A stretch of 64,000 nt of DNA from Flavobacteriales bacterium (GTDB taxonomy: Bacteria; Bacteroidota; Bacteroidia; Flavobacteriales_F; PHOS-HE28), in the NCBI GenBank assembly GCA_019638085.1, contig JAHBUL010000012.1:62001-126000 (forward strand), written 5' to 3'. This document shows positions 8,643 to 16,803 of the stretch, piece by piece (within the stretch, counting starts at the first letter, position 1; the number at the start of each line of letters is the position of its first letter). Position numbers and translations under genes: made by a program. The notes below the pieces were generated by a model that worked only from the letters and a program-made list of their open reading frames with translations, was not told the DNA's origin and searched no databases.

Positions 8643-9581
8643 ATGAATTCGGACCACCCGCGCAATCCGGCACTCAAGGTCGGTGTGTTCTACGACGGAA
8701 GTTATTTCACACACGTAAGCAATTATTACAACTACGTTCATCCACATCATCGGAGACTGCATATCGGAGGCGTACACGAGTTCATTAAGCACATGGTGTC
8801 CGAGCGGGAAGGAACCCCGCCGAGCCTCTGCCACATCATTGATGCGCATTTCTTTCGGGGGCGGTTCAGCGCCAAGGATGCCAACGAAAAGGCCAACCAA
8901 CTGTACTACGATCGGGTTTTTGATGATGTGTTGATGTACAATGGGGTACAGACCCATTACTTGCCCGTAAAGGACCTGATGGGGCGAAAGCGCGAGAAAG
9001 GCATCGATGTATTGATGGCGTTGGAGACCTTTGAACTCTGCATGCACAAGCGCTATGATGTGGTTGCGCTCATAGCCAGCGATGGCGACCATGTGCCGCT
9101 GGTGCGAAAGCTGCATGCTTTGGGCTGCAAGACAATGCTCTTGGGCTGGGACTACGAGTATACTGATGAGACCACCGGTGAACAGCAGACCACGAAGACC
9201 AGTACCGATCTGTGGAATACGGTAAGCTACCCGTTGGAAATGGCCAGCTTGGTGGAGGAAGGACTCCGGGACGGGGATGAGGTGGTGCAGGACATGTTCG
9301 TGTTGAAGGAAACGTCGATGCGTGAAGGGGAGATGGAGAAGCCCACGATAAGCATGTCTGATTATTCCGATGATGAGCGCTACCTCGGTGAAGTAATGAG
9401 CTTGCACAACGGGTACGGCTTCATACGATTCCCCGACAACAACGTGTTCTTTTTGCACGATGATCTGGATGGGATCGAGTTCACCGAATTGTCGGTGGGT
9501 ACCATGTTGGAATTCAACGTGGCGATGAACAGTCGCGGCCAACGCGTGGCCAAGAACATCAGCAGGGCTCCGGAGGACTGA
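8643..9581 (+). CDS. NYN (PIN-like) domain protein fused to a cold-shock-like RNA-binding domain
   Basis: A 312-residue protein with an N-terminal NYN/LabA-like nuclease fold. Acidic motifs at the expected places are VGVFYDGSY (about residue 17), KGIDVLMALE (about 120) and ALIASDGDHVPLV (about 145), the usual metal-binding aspartates. A charged linker follows. The C-terminus (about 247-312) resembles a cold-shock/S1-like barrel, with GEVMSLHNGYGFIRF and NNVFFLHDDL echoing the GFI and VFFH nucleic-acid contacts of CSD proteins. This suggests an RNA-targeting ribonuclease; activity is inferred. I chose the ATG at 8643 because a TAGCTTTG element lies just upstream. It is divergent from the DUF4468 gene and convergent with the kinase at 9588, leaving only 6 bp between stops. 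Confidence 0.85.
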   Translation: MNSDHPRNPALKVGVFYDGSYFTHVSNYYNYVHPHHRRLHIGGVHEFIKHMVSEREGTPPSLCHIIDAHFFRGRFSAKDANEKANQLYYDRVFDDVLMYNGVQTHYLPVKDLMGRKREKGIDVLMALETFELCMHKRYDVVALIASDGDHVPLVRKLHALGCKTMLLGWDYEYTDETTGEQQTTKTSTDLWNTVSYPLEMASLVEEGLRDGDEVVQDMFVLKETSMREGEMEKPTISMSDYSDDERYLGEVMSLHNGYGFIRFPDNNVFFLHDDLDGIEFTELSVGTMLEFNVAMNSRGQRVAKNISRAPED

Positions 9582-9587
9582 ACGGGT

Positions 9588-10301
9588 TCAGGCCAGTGGT
9601 AACGACACGCTGAATTGCGAACCGTGACCCGGTCCGGCGCTGGTGGCCGTCACTGCGCCACCATGCAATTGGGCCCATTGCTGGGCCCTTGCCAAGGTTC
9701 CTCTTGCTTGGGATTCACCATCCGTGCTCCGCGTGCTCAGGATCGCATACCGGGTGAAGATCTCTTTCAGATCGTCCTCGGTCAGGCCGGAGCCTTGGTC
9801 CTTGACCTCGATGATGGCGACCTCTTCCCGCTTCTGCGCGGATAGCTCGATCACGGTGCCTTTGGCAGCGAATTTACTGGCATTGGAGAGCAGCGCCTCA
9901 AATAATTGTTCCAGCACCTGCGGGTCACCCATTACGGTTATATCCTCCCCGGGTTGGAATCGGAGCTCCTGCTGTTTCTTCACGACGCGGAAGTTGATGT
10001 TCGCGATGCATTTCGCCAACACAGTCCGTAGTTCCACGGCAACGTGTTGGATGCGTGTGATCCCTCGGGGCACCATGAAATCCTCCATCAATTGCTCCAG
10101 TGCCCGGGCGCCTTTGAAGTAGTTCGTCTCGGCCATGGCCAAGAGCTGCTCGCGTTCAGGCCCATCCTGAGCGGTATGCAACAAAGTGGCTGCTTGCCAC
10201 ATGCTTCCTAACCGGTTCTTCAACTCATGGGAGAACCGGTGCAAACGCTCTTCGCGTTGCGGGATATCATCGGGGTTGAATGATGCACGCTCTTCAGGCA
10301 T
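9588..10301 (-). CDS. Soluble histidine kinase
   Basis: A 237-residue kinase with no membrane segment or sensor domain. The HisKA H-box is RFSHELKNRLG with H25, and the HATPase part carries LLSNASKFA (N-box, about 138) and VKDQGSGL (G1, about 170). The usual G2 glycines are poorly kept (ARGTLARAQQWAQ where GLGLAI is expected), so ATP-lid function is uncertain. Its start overlaps the stop of the upstream receiver gene by 8 bp, implying translational coupling. With the two receiver genes upstream it forms a three-gene signalling operon. Its input presumably comes from a partner protein. Confidence 0.9.
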   Translation of the reverse strand: MPEERASFNPDDIPQREERLHRFSHELKNRLGSMWQAATLLHTAQDGPEREQLLAMAETNYFKGARALEQLMEDFMVPRGITRIQHVAVELRTVLAKCIANINFRVVKKQQELRFQPGEDITVMGDPQVLEQLFEALLSNASKFAAKGTVIELSAQKREEVAIIEVKDQGSGLTEDDLKEIFTRYAILSTRSTDGESQARGTLARAQQWAQLHGGAVTATSAGPGHGSQFSVSLPLA

Positions 10302-10662
10302 CCCCTTGCATGATGCGATGCAACACCTGGTTCAGTCCGTCAGGGTCGATCGGCTTCAACAAATAATGGCAACCTCCAAGGTTCTTAATGCCCTCCACGA
10401 TCTCCGGCTTATTGCTTGCGGTGAGGAAAACAATGGGCAGTTTATCGTTGTGACGGATCTCGCGGGCCAAGTCCAGACCGGTCTTTTCACCTTTCAGGTA
10501 AACGTCCATCATGATGGCGTCCGGATGTTCCTCGCGCATGAGTTGCTCCGCCTCTGCACTACTTGCGGCACTACCCGTTACTTGGAAGCCCATTTGTTCC
10601 AGCTGCAGTCTGTAGCCGAAGGAAATGATGGCCTCATCCTCAATGATCAATATCTTTTTCAT
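10294..10662 (-). CDS. Single-domain response regulator (CheY-like)
   Basis: A 122-residue receiver domain without an output domain. Acidic pocket IIEDE (D9), phospho-acceptor D53 in MMDVYL, T81 in FLTAS and K103 in LLKPID are all present, so it should be phosphorylatable. The start at 10662 is the ATG of MKKILIIEDE; longer in-frame extensions add only unstructured residues. Its 3' end overlaps the kinase gene at 9588-10301 by 8 bp and it starts 2 bp after the preceding receiver gene, so all three are one operon. Confidence 0.95.
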   Translation of the reverse strand: MKKILIIEDEAIISFGYRLQLEQMGFQVTGSAASSAEAEQLMREEHPDAIMMDVYLKGEKTGLDLAREIRHNDKLPIVFLTASNKPEIVEGIKNLGGCHYLLKPIDPDGLNQVLHRIMQGDA

Positions 10663-10664
10663 GT

Positions 10665-11105
10665 TTATTGGCGCGCTTGTTTGCGCTGGGTATGATCGAT
10701 CGCGATACGTGTGAATTGTTCCGTTGTCAACGGCTTCTCGATGTATTCGCGGACGCAATGGACCTGACGGGCCATTTCCATGTCCACGGGGCGGTTGCTA
10801 CTGGAGCACATCACCACCGTTGTGCCATCGCATTTGATCAATGTGTCCCGTTTGCAGCTTTCCAAGAATTGGAAACCATCCGTTGCGGGCATATTGATGT
10901 CTACCAGAAGAAGGTCCGGTTGGTCCTGGGAATTGCGCAAATGTTCAATCGCTTCCGCAGGATCAAGGAACGAGGAAAAGCGACCTCGGAATCCGGCTTT
11001 CTTCAACATCATCCGCGTGATCAGATGGTAGTCATCTTCATCATCCACCAGCATGATATGCATTGAGGTGGCATCCGGTTCAGGCAACACGTCTTGAGGG
11101 GTCAT
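10665..11105 (-). CDS. Single-domain response regulator (CheY-like)
   Basis: A 146-residue receiver with motifs MLVDDEDD, phospho-acceptor D69 in LLVDINMPATDG, S101 in MCSSS and K124 in YIEKPL. The CSSS signature and spacing resemble the Rcp/PAS-kinase-associated receivers often annotated as CheY-like. It is the first gene of the three-gene operon with the receiver at 10294 and the kinase at 9588. No DNA-binding domain, so output must be through protein contact or phosphotransfer. Confidence 0.93.
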   Translation of the reverse strand: MTPQDVLPEPDATSMHIMLVDDEDDYHLITRMMLKKAGFRGRFSSFLDPAEAIEHLRNSQDQPDLLLVDINMPATDGFQFLESCKRDTLIKCDGTTVVMCSSSNRPVDMEMARQVHCVREYIEKPLTTEQFTRIAIDHTQRKQARQ

Positions 11106-11163
11106 AGCGGTTCATACGCCAAGTCGTGGGAATGGTTGCCCATACTGTACATTCCAATGATCT

Positions 11164-12894
11164 TCAACCGGCCTTGGCCTCAGAGACCGAGCTCTGTTGG
11201 AGGTCGCGCAAATGCTGATCGATCTCGTTGATGGCGGTCCTTGGTACCTGATAGGCACGCAATACACGATCCACTACCTGTAGGCTGCCTTCGAGATCTT
11301 CGGAGATCACTTCGTTGGCACCTTTGATATACATGGCCGCTTCGTCAGCAGCTGTTCGGGATCGCACGATCACATGGGCCTTCGTGATACTTCGAAGATT
11401 GGCCAAAACCCGCTTGGTTTGTCCGCTTTCCGCAAGTGCAACCACCACCACCTTCGCGCTTGCTGCATGTGCCTTGTCCAGGATGGTGGTATGGGCTGCA
11501 TCGCCTTGCACCGTATGTATGCCACGCTGGACGGCCAGATCGGCGAGCTCTGGATCTTCCTCCACCACCACGCAGCGCACCTTCGTGCTCTGTGCGGCCA
11601 AGGCCACATTCCGCCCATTGAGCCCGAAACCGATGATCACCAAATGGTCCTTGAGCAAAGGGCGCTCCACATCGGTCGGGTCGGAACTTACATTCAACAG
11701 GGAATCCAATGCCTCTCCGGTGCGTGGAAGCAGTGTATTGAAGGTGCCTCCCGCAATGCGGTTGGAGCGTGCCATCACCAAAGGGGTGGCTGCCATCGTA
11801 ATGATGGATACGGCCAGGAAGAGCTGATGATGATCGGGGGAAAGCAGCCCGAATCCGATCCCCGAAACCGCGAGCACGAACGAGAACTCACCCACTTGGA
11901 ACAGGGCTAAGCCACATTGCAGGGCAGTGCGCACGGGATACCGGAGCAGCCATACGGAAAGGAAGCCTGCAATGGTCTTGCCCAGCATCACCAAGAGGGC
12001 CAGACCGATGATCGTGAGCGGTGAAGAGATGAACAAGGCGGGATCTACCAGCATACCGATGCTGACGAAGAAGAAGCTCATGAACAACTGGTGAAACGGC
12101 TGAACGATGCCTGAAGCATGATGGACCTGATCGGTGCCGCTGATGATAAGGCCCGCGAAGAATGCCCCGAGGGCCAGGGAAAGGCCAAGGGCGGCCGTGC
12201 CCCATGCGGCGGAGAAACAAAGCAGCACCACGGTGATGATGAAGAGCTCCTTGTTACGGCCGTTCGATACCATGCGGAGCAGTTTCGGAACGGCCCATCT
12301 TCCACACACATAAACGATCGTAAGGAGAAGAAGGACCTTCACCAACAACTGGAGCAGGTCCGCGCCGATATCACTGCTCTTTCCAGCCATCATGGGCATC
12401 ACCAGCATCATGGGCACCACGAGGATGTCCTGGAAGATCAGGATGGCGGACGTGACTCGTCCGACGGGTGAATCCAATTTGCCTTTTTCCTGAAGCACAC
12501 GCAGTACGATGGCCGTACTGCTGAGGGTGACGAGAAAGCCGATGAACACGGCCTCGGGCATGGCCATACCCAAAAGCCTGCAAACGCCTGTAGTAAGTGA
12601 AATAGTGAACAGGGCCTGGAGGGAACCACCAACGAACACCGTGATGCCGATGGAGGAGAGGTCATTCAGGCTGAAGCCCATGCCGATCACGAACAGCAGG
12701 AATATCATTCCGAATTCCGCCAGTTCGTTCACACGGTCCGGCTCGTCCACCCAACCAAGCATGTGCGGGCCGGCCAGCATGCCGGCGATGATGAACCCCA
12801 GCACGCCGGGCATCTTCAATCTGCGGAAAAGAAGAATGATGCCCACCGCCAAGGCGAGCACCACCACCAGTTCCTTGTAGAGACCGTCGTGCAT
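11164..12894 (-). CDS. Cation:proton antiporter (CPA2/Kef type) with TrkA-N domain
   Basis: A 576-residue inner-membrane exchanger. About 12 hydrophobic segments cover residues 5-375, with family motifs GFIIAGMLAGP near residue 32 and ALGAFFAGLIISG in the antiporter core. After a linker, a cytoplasmic Rossmann domain starts at LVIIGFGLNGRN (about 418) and has the acidic VVEEDP end of strand 2, typical of TrkA-N regulatory domains binding NAD(H) or nucleotide. Likely exchanges K+ or Na+ for H+; the ion cannot be told from sequence. It starts 1 bp after the DUF486 gene, so they are co-transcribed. Confidence 0.93.
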   Translation of the reverse strand: MHDGLYKELVVVLALAVGIILLFRRLKMPGVLGFIIAGMLAGPHMLGWVDEPDRVNELAEFGMIFLLFVIGMGFSLNDLSSIGITVFVGGSLQALFTISLTTGVCRLLGMAMPEAVFIGFLVTLSSTAIVLRVLQEKGKLDSPVGRVTSAILIFQDILVVPMMLVMPMMAGKSSDIGADLLQLLVKVLLLLTIVYVCGRWAVPKLLRMVSNGRNKELFIITVVLLCFSAAWGTAALGLSLALGAFFAGLIISGTDQVHHASGIVQPFHQLFMSFFFVSIGMLVDPALFISSPLTIIGLALLVMLGKTIAGFLSVWLLRYPVRTALQCGLALFQVGEFSFVLAVSGIGFGLLSPDHHQLFLAVSIITMAATPLVMARSNRIAGGTFNTLLPRTGEALDSLLNVSSDPTDVERPLLKDHLVIIGFGLNGRNVALAAQSTKVRCVVVEEDPELADLAVQRGIHTVQGDAAHTTILDKAHAASAKVVVVALAESGQTKRVLANLRSITKAHVIVRSRTAADEAAMYIKGANEVISEDLEGSLQVVDRVLRAYQVPRTAINEIDQHLRDLQQSSVSEAKAG

Positions 12895-12895
12895 C

Positions 12896-13264
12896 CTATT
12901 TCTTGAAGACCAGCCAAACCGCGGCCACCAAAAGCACTGCAGCTAACGCATGGTTCCAGCGGAATACCTGGTCCTTGAAGGCGACGGTGGTGAATCCGAC
13001 GAAAACGATCAACGTGATCACCTCTTGGATCACCTTCAGTTGTACCAAGGAAAACGGGCCGCCGTAGCCTGCGAAACCGATGCGATTGGCGGGTACCTGT
13101 AGACAATATTCAAAGAATGCAATGCTCCAACTTAGAAGGATCACGGAGAAAAGCCCCCATTTGGCCCATGCGGGATGGTCCTTGAAGCGCAGGTGACCGT
13201 ACCATGCAACGGTCATGAATGTATTGCTCAACACAAGAAGGCCAATGCTCAGGAAGCCGCGCAT
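12896..13264 (-). CDS. DMT-type small membrane protein (DUF486)
   Basis: A 122-residue protein of four transmembrane helices, half the size of a full drug/metabolite transporter, matching the DUF486 family (motifs FMTVAWYGHLRF and FFEYCLQVPANRIG). Such short DMT proteins are thought to dimerise; substrate unknown. The ATG at 13264 is preferred over an in-frame TTG at 13279. It precedes the Kef-type antiporter by 1 bp, so the two membrane proteins are probably made together. Confidence 0.9.
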   Translation of the reverse strand: MRGFLSIGLLVLSNTFMTVAWYGHLRFKDHPAWAKWGLFSVILLSWSIAFFEYCLQVPANRIGFAGYGGPFSLVQLKVIQEVITLIVFVGFTTVAFKDQVFRWNHALAAVLLVAAVWLVFKK

Positions 13265-13427
13265 GCCGCGAAATTCCAACGCAGCCTGTCAACAGTGCGT
13301 GCGATCCTTCATTTTCCACCAACCGGCCCATGTTGATCATTGGAGCACGATCAGCAACACAGGAGGACACATCCAGTAGTCCGGGATCTCGGTCAGGCCC
13401 CACGTTTTCGGAGTTGACCTTTCCGGT

Positions 13428-14021
13428 TCACTCCTTCGTTTCGTTCCAAGTACGGTACTTCGAGGTGATCGGGATGCGATCGGCGGGCACTTCGGTCAAG
13501 GGCTCGCAGGTCTCCAAAGTGGCCTGTAGTTCAGCAGGCAGGCCTTGGTACAGCTTGGTGCCTTCCGTCTTCCAAGCGAGCATTTCATCACTCACATCCT
13601 TCACGACCCGTGCCGGATTTCCCACGATCACTTTACGGGGTTCCCAAATGGAATCAGCGGGCAGAAAGGCCAAGGCCCCCACGATGCATCCTTCACCCAG
13701 CTTCACGCGGTCCATCAGCACCGCATTCATCCCCACAAGGCAATTGCGCCCCACATGGGCACCATGGATGATCGCACCATGGCCAATGTGCGCGCCCGCC
13801 TCCAGCCGTACGGTAACCCCAGGGAACATGTGTACAGTGCAATTTTCCTGCACGTTGCAGCCATCTTCCACAATGATCTCGCCCCAGTCGCCCCGCAATG
13901 CAGCACCTGGACCGATATAGACATCGCGGCCGATGATGACATTCCCAGTGACCGCAGCAAGCGGATGCACAAAGGCGGAGGGATGGACCACGGGCCGGTA
14001 ACCATTGAATGCGTAGAACAT
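13428..14021 (-). CDS. Gamma-carbonic anhydrase-like hexapeptide-repeat protein (PaaY/YrdA type)
   Basis: A 197-residue left-handed beta-helix protein with isoleucine/valine-rich hexapeptide repeats across residues 18-135. Residues that fit the gamma-class zinc site are H64 (NCTVH), H81 and H86 (IGHGAIIHG), with the R43/D45 pair in ALRGDWGE. This is consistent with reversible CO2 hydration or a CoA-thioesterase-like PaaY role. The C-terminal extension (about 150-197) is longer than in minimal YrdA and matches PaaY-type length. Divergent from the phosphate-uptake pair; no phenylacetate genes nearby, so the gamma-carbonic anhydrase reading is preferred. Confidence 0.88.
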   Translation of the reverse strand: MFYAFNGYRPVVHPSAFVHPLAAVTGNVIIGRDVYIGPGAALRGDWGEIIVEDGCNVQENCTVHMFPGVTVRLEAGAHIGHGAIIHGAHVGRNCLVGMNAVLMDRVKLGEGCIVGALAFLPADSIWEPRKVIVGNPARVVKDVSDEMLAWKTEGTKLYQGLPAELQATLETCEPLTEVPADRIPITSKYRTWNETKE

Positions 14022-14111
14022 GCTGCGAACCTACGGATCGGCAGCGTGCACCGCTGATGTTACCCTTACGTTAAGGTTCTGCTCAAGGGTAGTGCACTGG
14101 CGTGATGCGGC

Positions 14112-14119
14112 TACATTTG
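14112..14119 (+). promoter_or_regulatory. Bacteroidota -7 element for the DUF47-PiT operon
   Basis: TACATTTG matches TAnnTTTG and ends 22 bp before the ATG at 14142. I see no convincing -33 TTG. Confidence 0.5.
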
Positions 14120-14141
14120 GCGGCGACAATCAGCCGTACAT

Positions 14142-14789
14142 ATGCCGATAGGAGCTTTCTTCCGCCTGTTCAAACCAAAGGATAAAGTGTTCTTCTACCA
14201 CTTCGAGGCTTCGGCAGCGAACGTGTTGAAAATGAGCGAGGATCTGGTGCTGATCATGGCATCAGAGCCCGGGGCACACCGCACCGCCTTGCTGGAACGG
14301 CTGGTCCTTCAGGAACGGGCCAACGACGATCTTACCCATACCATCTTCAAGGAACTCGCCCGGAACTTCATCACTCCGATCGATCGGGAAGACATCCACT
14401 CCTTGGCCAGCAGCTTGGATGATGTGGCGGATTACATTTTGGCCAGCGCGAAGAACTTGGAGCTTTTCCACATTGAAAAGCCCGATGAGACCTGCCGTGA
14501 ACTGGCCCGGTTGGTGAATGAGGGCGCCAAGATCGTGCAGATGGCCGTACACCACCTACGCGACCTGAACAAGCCCAATGCGCACCATCAGTTCGTGATC
14601 GATGTGAACAGCATGGAGAACGAGGCCGATGAGGTGCATGATGCGGCCATTGAGTATCTCTTCGCCAATGAGAAGGATGCCATTCACCTGATCAAGATGC
14701 GTGATACGTACATGATGCTGGAAATGGCCACAGATAAATGCGAGGACGTGGCCAATGTGATCGAATCGATCATGCTCAAGTACGCTTGA
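14142..14789 (+). CDS. DUF47 family (PhoU-like) phosphate transport regulator
   Basis: A 215-residue all-helical protein of the DUF47/PhoU-like family (opening GAFFRLFKPKDKVFFYHF, later VNSMENEADEVHD and MRDTYMMLEMATDKCEDVANVIE). The E/D-rich helices are the metal-binding motifs of PhoU-type bundles. Such proteins are regularly encoded just before PiT transporters and are thought to control their activity. The same order is seen here, with 130 bp to the PiT gene. Cytoplasmic. Confidence 0.95.
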   Translation: MPIGAFFRLFKPKDKVFFYHFEASAANVLKMSEDLVLIMASEPGAHRTALLERLVLQERANDDLTHTIFKELARNFITPIDREDIHSLASSLDDVADYILASAKNLELFHIEKPDETCRELARLVNEGAKIVQMAVHHLRDLNKPNAHHQFVIDVNSMENEADEVHDAAIEYLFANEKDAIHLIKMRDTYMMLEMATDKCEDVANVIESIMLKYA

Positions 14790-14919
14790 TGGAAATCAGG
14801 TGTGGTACCGCTCAGGGAAATTGGATGCCTTGTATCCATCCTGTGTGCATGCGCCAACTGGGTCCGTCAACCCCTATCGGTGTCTTTTTGATCCTTAACT
14901 CAAACTCCGCTCTTCCAGC

Positions 14920-16320
14920 ATGAGCCTGTTGGTGGCTGTCATCATCCTGGCCTTGGTGTTCGATTACATCAATGGCTTCCACGATGCCGCCAACTCCATT
15001 GCCACGATCGTAAGCACCAAGGTGCTTACCCCGTTCCAAGCGGTGATGTGGGCGGCCATGTTCAACTTCGCTGCCTACTTCATCTTCAAGGATCATGCGG
15101 TGGCGAATACCATCAGCAAAACGGTCCATCAGGAGTACATCACTCTTCCGGTGATCCTGAGCGGCCTTATCGCCGCGATCATCTGGAACCTGCTGACATG
15201 GTGGTACGGCATCCCCAGCAGCAGCTCCCACACCTTGATCGGTGGCTTTGCGGGTGCAGCGCTCACGCATGCGCTCATGAACAACAGTGGGCTCACGTTC
15301 GCGGACGTGGTGGAGAGCAAGATGATCCTGATCATTGTCGCCTTCATCTTTCTTGCACCTGTACTGGGCATGGCGATCAGCATGTTCATTTCTTTGGTCA
15401 CTCTAGTGGAGAACACGTGGTTCAGGGTGAGCCTCATCGTACTTACCGGCGTTTTCACTTGGTTCCTGTTCATACATCTGCAGGACGGAAAGATGCACCG
15501 CAACCTGTCGGCTGCCATGGGGGTTCACGATCTGGAAGAGCGAGTGCTCCTGGACCCGTCCTACCAAGCGGAGCTCGATTCGGCGAGGTATAAGTTCGAG
15601 GAGGCGGAGCCTTACCTCGCCATGTATCCCAAAAAAGGTGCGGAGGGCGTGGCCAGGCTCATCATCAAGGAAGTGGATCCCGGTTTGGACCAGACCAAGC
15701 TGGAGCGTGCCATTGCCAACGGCGACAATCGTTGGATACGCTACGGCCTGATGTTCTTCATTGCCCTGTACTGCTTTACGTATATCTACGTGGAGAAAGT
15801 ACGCACGCCCAACGCATACAGTATGGCCAAGATGTTCAAACGCCTGCAGTTGGCATCTTCGGCAGCAGTGAGCATCGGTCATGGAGGCAACGATGCGCAG
15901 AAGGTGATGGGCATTATTGCTGCGGCCTTGATCGCCAATGGGAATATCACGGATTTCAAGGACATGCCGAATTGGGTTCCGCTAGCTTGCTACACCATGA
16001 TCAGCCTAGGTACCTTGAGCGGAGGCTGGAAGATCATCAAGACCATGGGCACGCGCATCACCAAGGTGAGCCCCTTGGAAGGAGTATGTGCTGAAAGCGG
16101 AGGTGCCATCACCCTCTACCTGACCGAACAAATGGGTATTCCCGTGAGCACCACCCATACCATCACGGGGTCCATCATCGGGGTGGGTGCGATCAAGCGC
16201 TTAAGCGCCGTACGCTGGGGCGTAACCATCAACCTCCTCTGGGCGTGGATCATCACCATTCCGGTGAGCGCGTTGTTGGCGGCCATCACGTATTGGTGCT
16301 GCACGCTGTTCGGCCTTTGA
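14920..16320 (+). CDS. pit: Inorganic phosphate transporter, PiT family
   Basis: A 466-residue low-affinity phosphate permease. The two inverted PiT signatures are visible: YINGFHDAANSIAT near residue 14 and SIGHGGNDAQKVMG near 325, both carrying the conserved aspartate. Further matches are the GIPSSSSHTLIGG loop (about 95) and its copy GIPVSTTHTITGS (about 405). A charged, non-membrane segment of roughly 80 residues (about 190-270) splits the two halves. Second gene of the DUF47-pit pair. Confidence 0.95.
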   Translation: MSLLVAVIILALVFDYINGFHDAANSIATIVSTKVLTPFQAVMWAAMFNFAAYFIFKDHAVANTISKTVHQEYITLPVILSGLIAAIIWNLLTWWYGIPSSSSHTLIGGFAGAALTHALMNNSGLTFADVVESKMILIIVAFIFLAPVLGMAISMFISLVTLVENTWFRVSLIVLTGVFTWFLFIHLQDGKMHRNLSAAMGVHDLEERVLLDPSYQAELDSARYKFEEAEPYLAMYPKKGAEGVARLIIKEVDPGLDQTKLERAIANGDNRWIRYGLMFFIALYCFTYIYVEKVRTPNAYSMAKMFKRLQLASSAAVSIGHGGNDAQKVMGIIAAALIANGNITDFKDMPNWVPLACYTMISLGTLSGGWKIIKTMGTRITKVSPLEGVCAESGGAITLYLTEQMGIPVSTTHTITGSIIGVGAIKRLSAVRWGVTINLLWAWIITIPVSALLAAITYWCCTLFGL

Positions 16321-16361
16321 CCGTGCAACATTTTTTCAAGGCATGCGTTCCCAGCGCCAGT

Positions 16362-16369
16362 TAACTTTG
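16362..16369 (+). promoter_or_regulatory. Bacteroidota -7 element upstream of the small membrane protein/SulP/CA genes
   Basis: TAACTTTG matches TAnnTTTG and ends 6 bp before the ATG at 16376. Transcripts would start at or next to the start codon (near-leaderless). Confidence 0.45.
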
Positions 16370-16375
16370 CGCATC

Positions 16376-16696
16376 ATGCAAGGGCGTAAACGCAAACCCT
16401 CATTATACCTGGTGGCACTTGCCACCTTGTTTTCGGGCTTGCTGCTGTCCACTGCCGCATTGCCCACATTGCTGGGCGTCGCATCCGGCAAGGTGATCGC
16501 CACCCAAACGCCGGTTGAGGAAGAGCATCAACATGGCCGTGAGGTGCTGAAGCAGTTGCTGCATGACCACCGCTCTTGGGCAGGTAGTACCCAACATCTT
16601 GACCAGTGCGTCAAGACTTATTTCTGCCTCGGCGATGAAGCCGTTCCTGCTGGACCGGTGGCCGAAGTGCCCCTGCAACCTCCCCGGACCGTGTGA
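16376..16696 (+). CDS. Small membrane-anchored or secreted protein, unknown function
   Basis: A 106-residue product with a basic N-terminus and one hydrophobic segment (about residues 10-32), then a soluble part rich in histidine (EEEHQHGRE, LLHDHRSW) and with two cysteines (QCVKTYFC). I do not recognise the family. A TAACTTTG element sits immediately before the ATG, and SulP follows about 110 bp downstream on the same strand, so it probably heads the SulP-carbonic anhydrase transcript. Histidines plus paired cysteines could bind metal, which is only a suggestion. The gene is likely real but not certain. Confidence 0.5.
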   Translation: MQGRKRKPSLYLVALATLFSGLLLSTAALPTLLGVASGKVIATQTPVEEEHQHGREVLKQLLHDHRSWAGSTQHLDQCVKTYFCLGDEAVPAGPVAEVPLQPPRTV

Positions 16697-16803
16697 TGCC
16701 CCGCGCCCTTGTGGCGCTTTATTGCCAGCCTGTTGACGCGCACCATCCGGGACCCGGTGCGCTTTGGCCTGGCCATGGCGGGTCCCAGTCCATACTTCAG
16801 AAC

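Noticed and set aside
13428-14021. Phenylacetate degradation protein PaaY
   Set aside because: Similar by sequence, but no other phenylacetate genes are nearby; the gamma-carbonic anhydrase description is safer.
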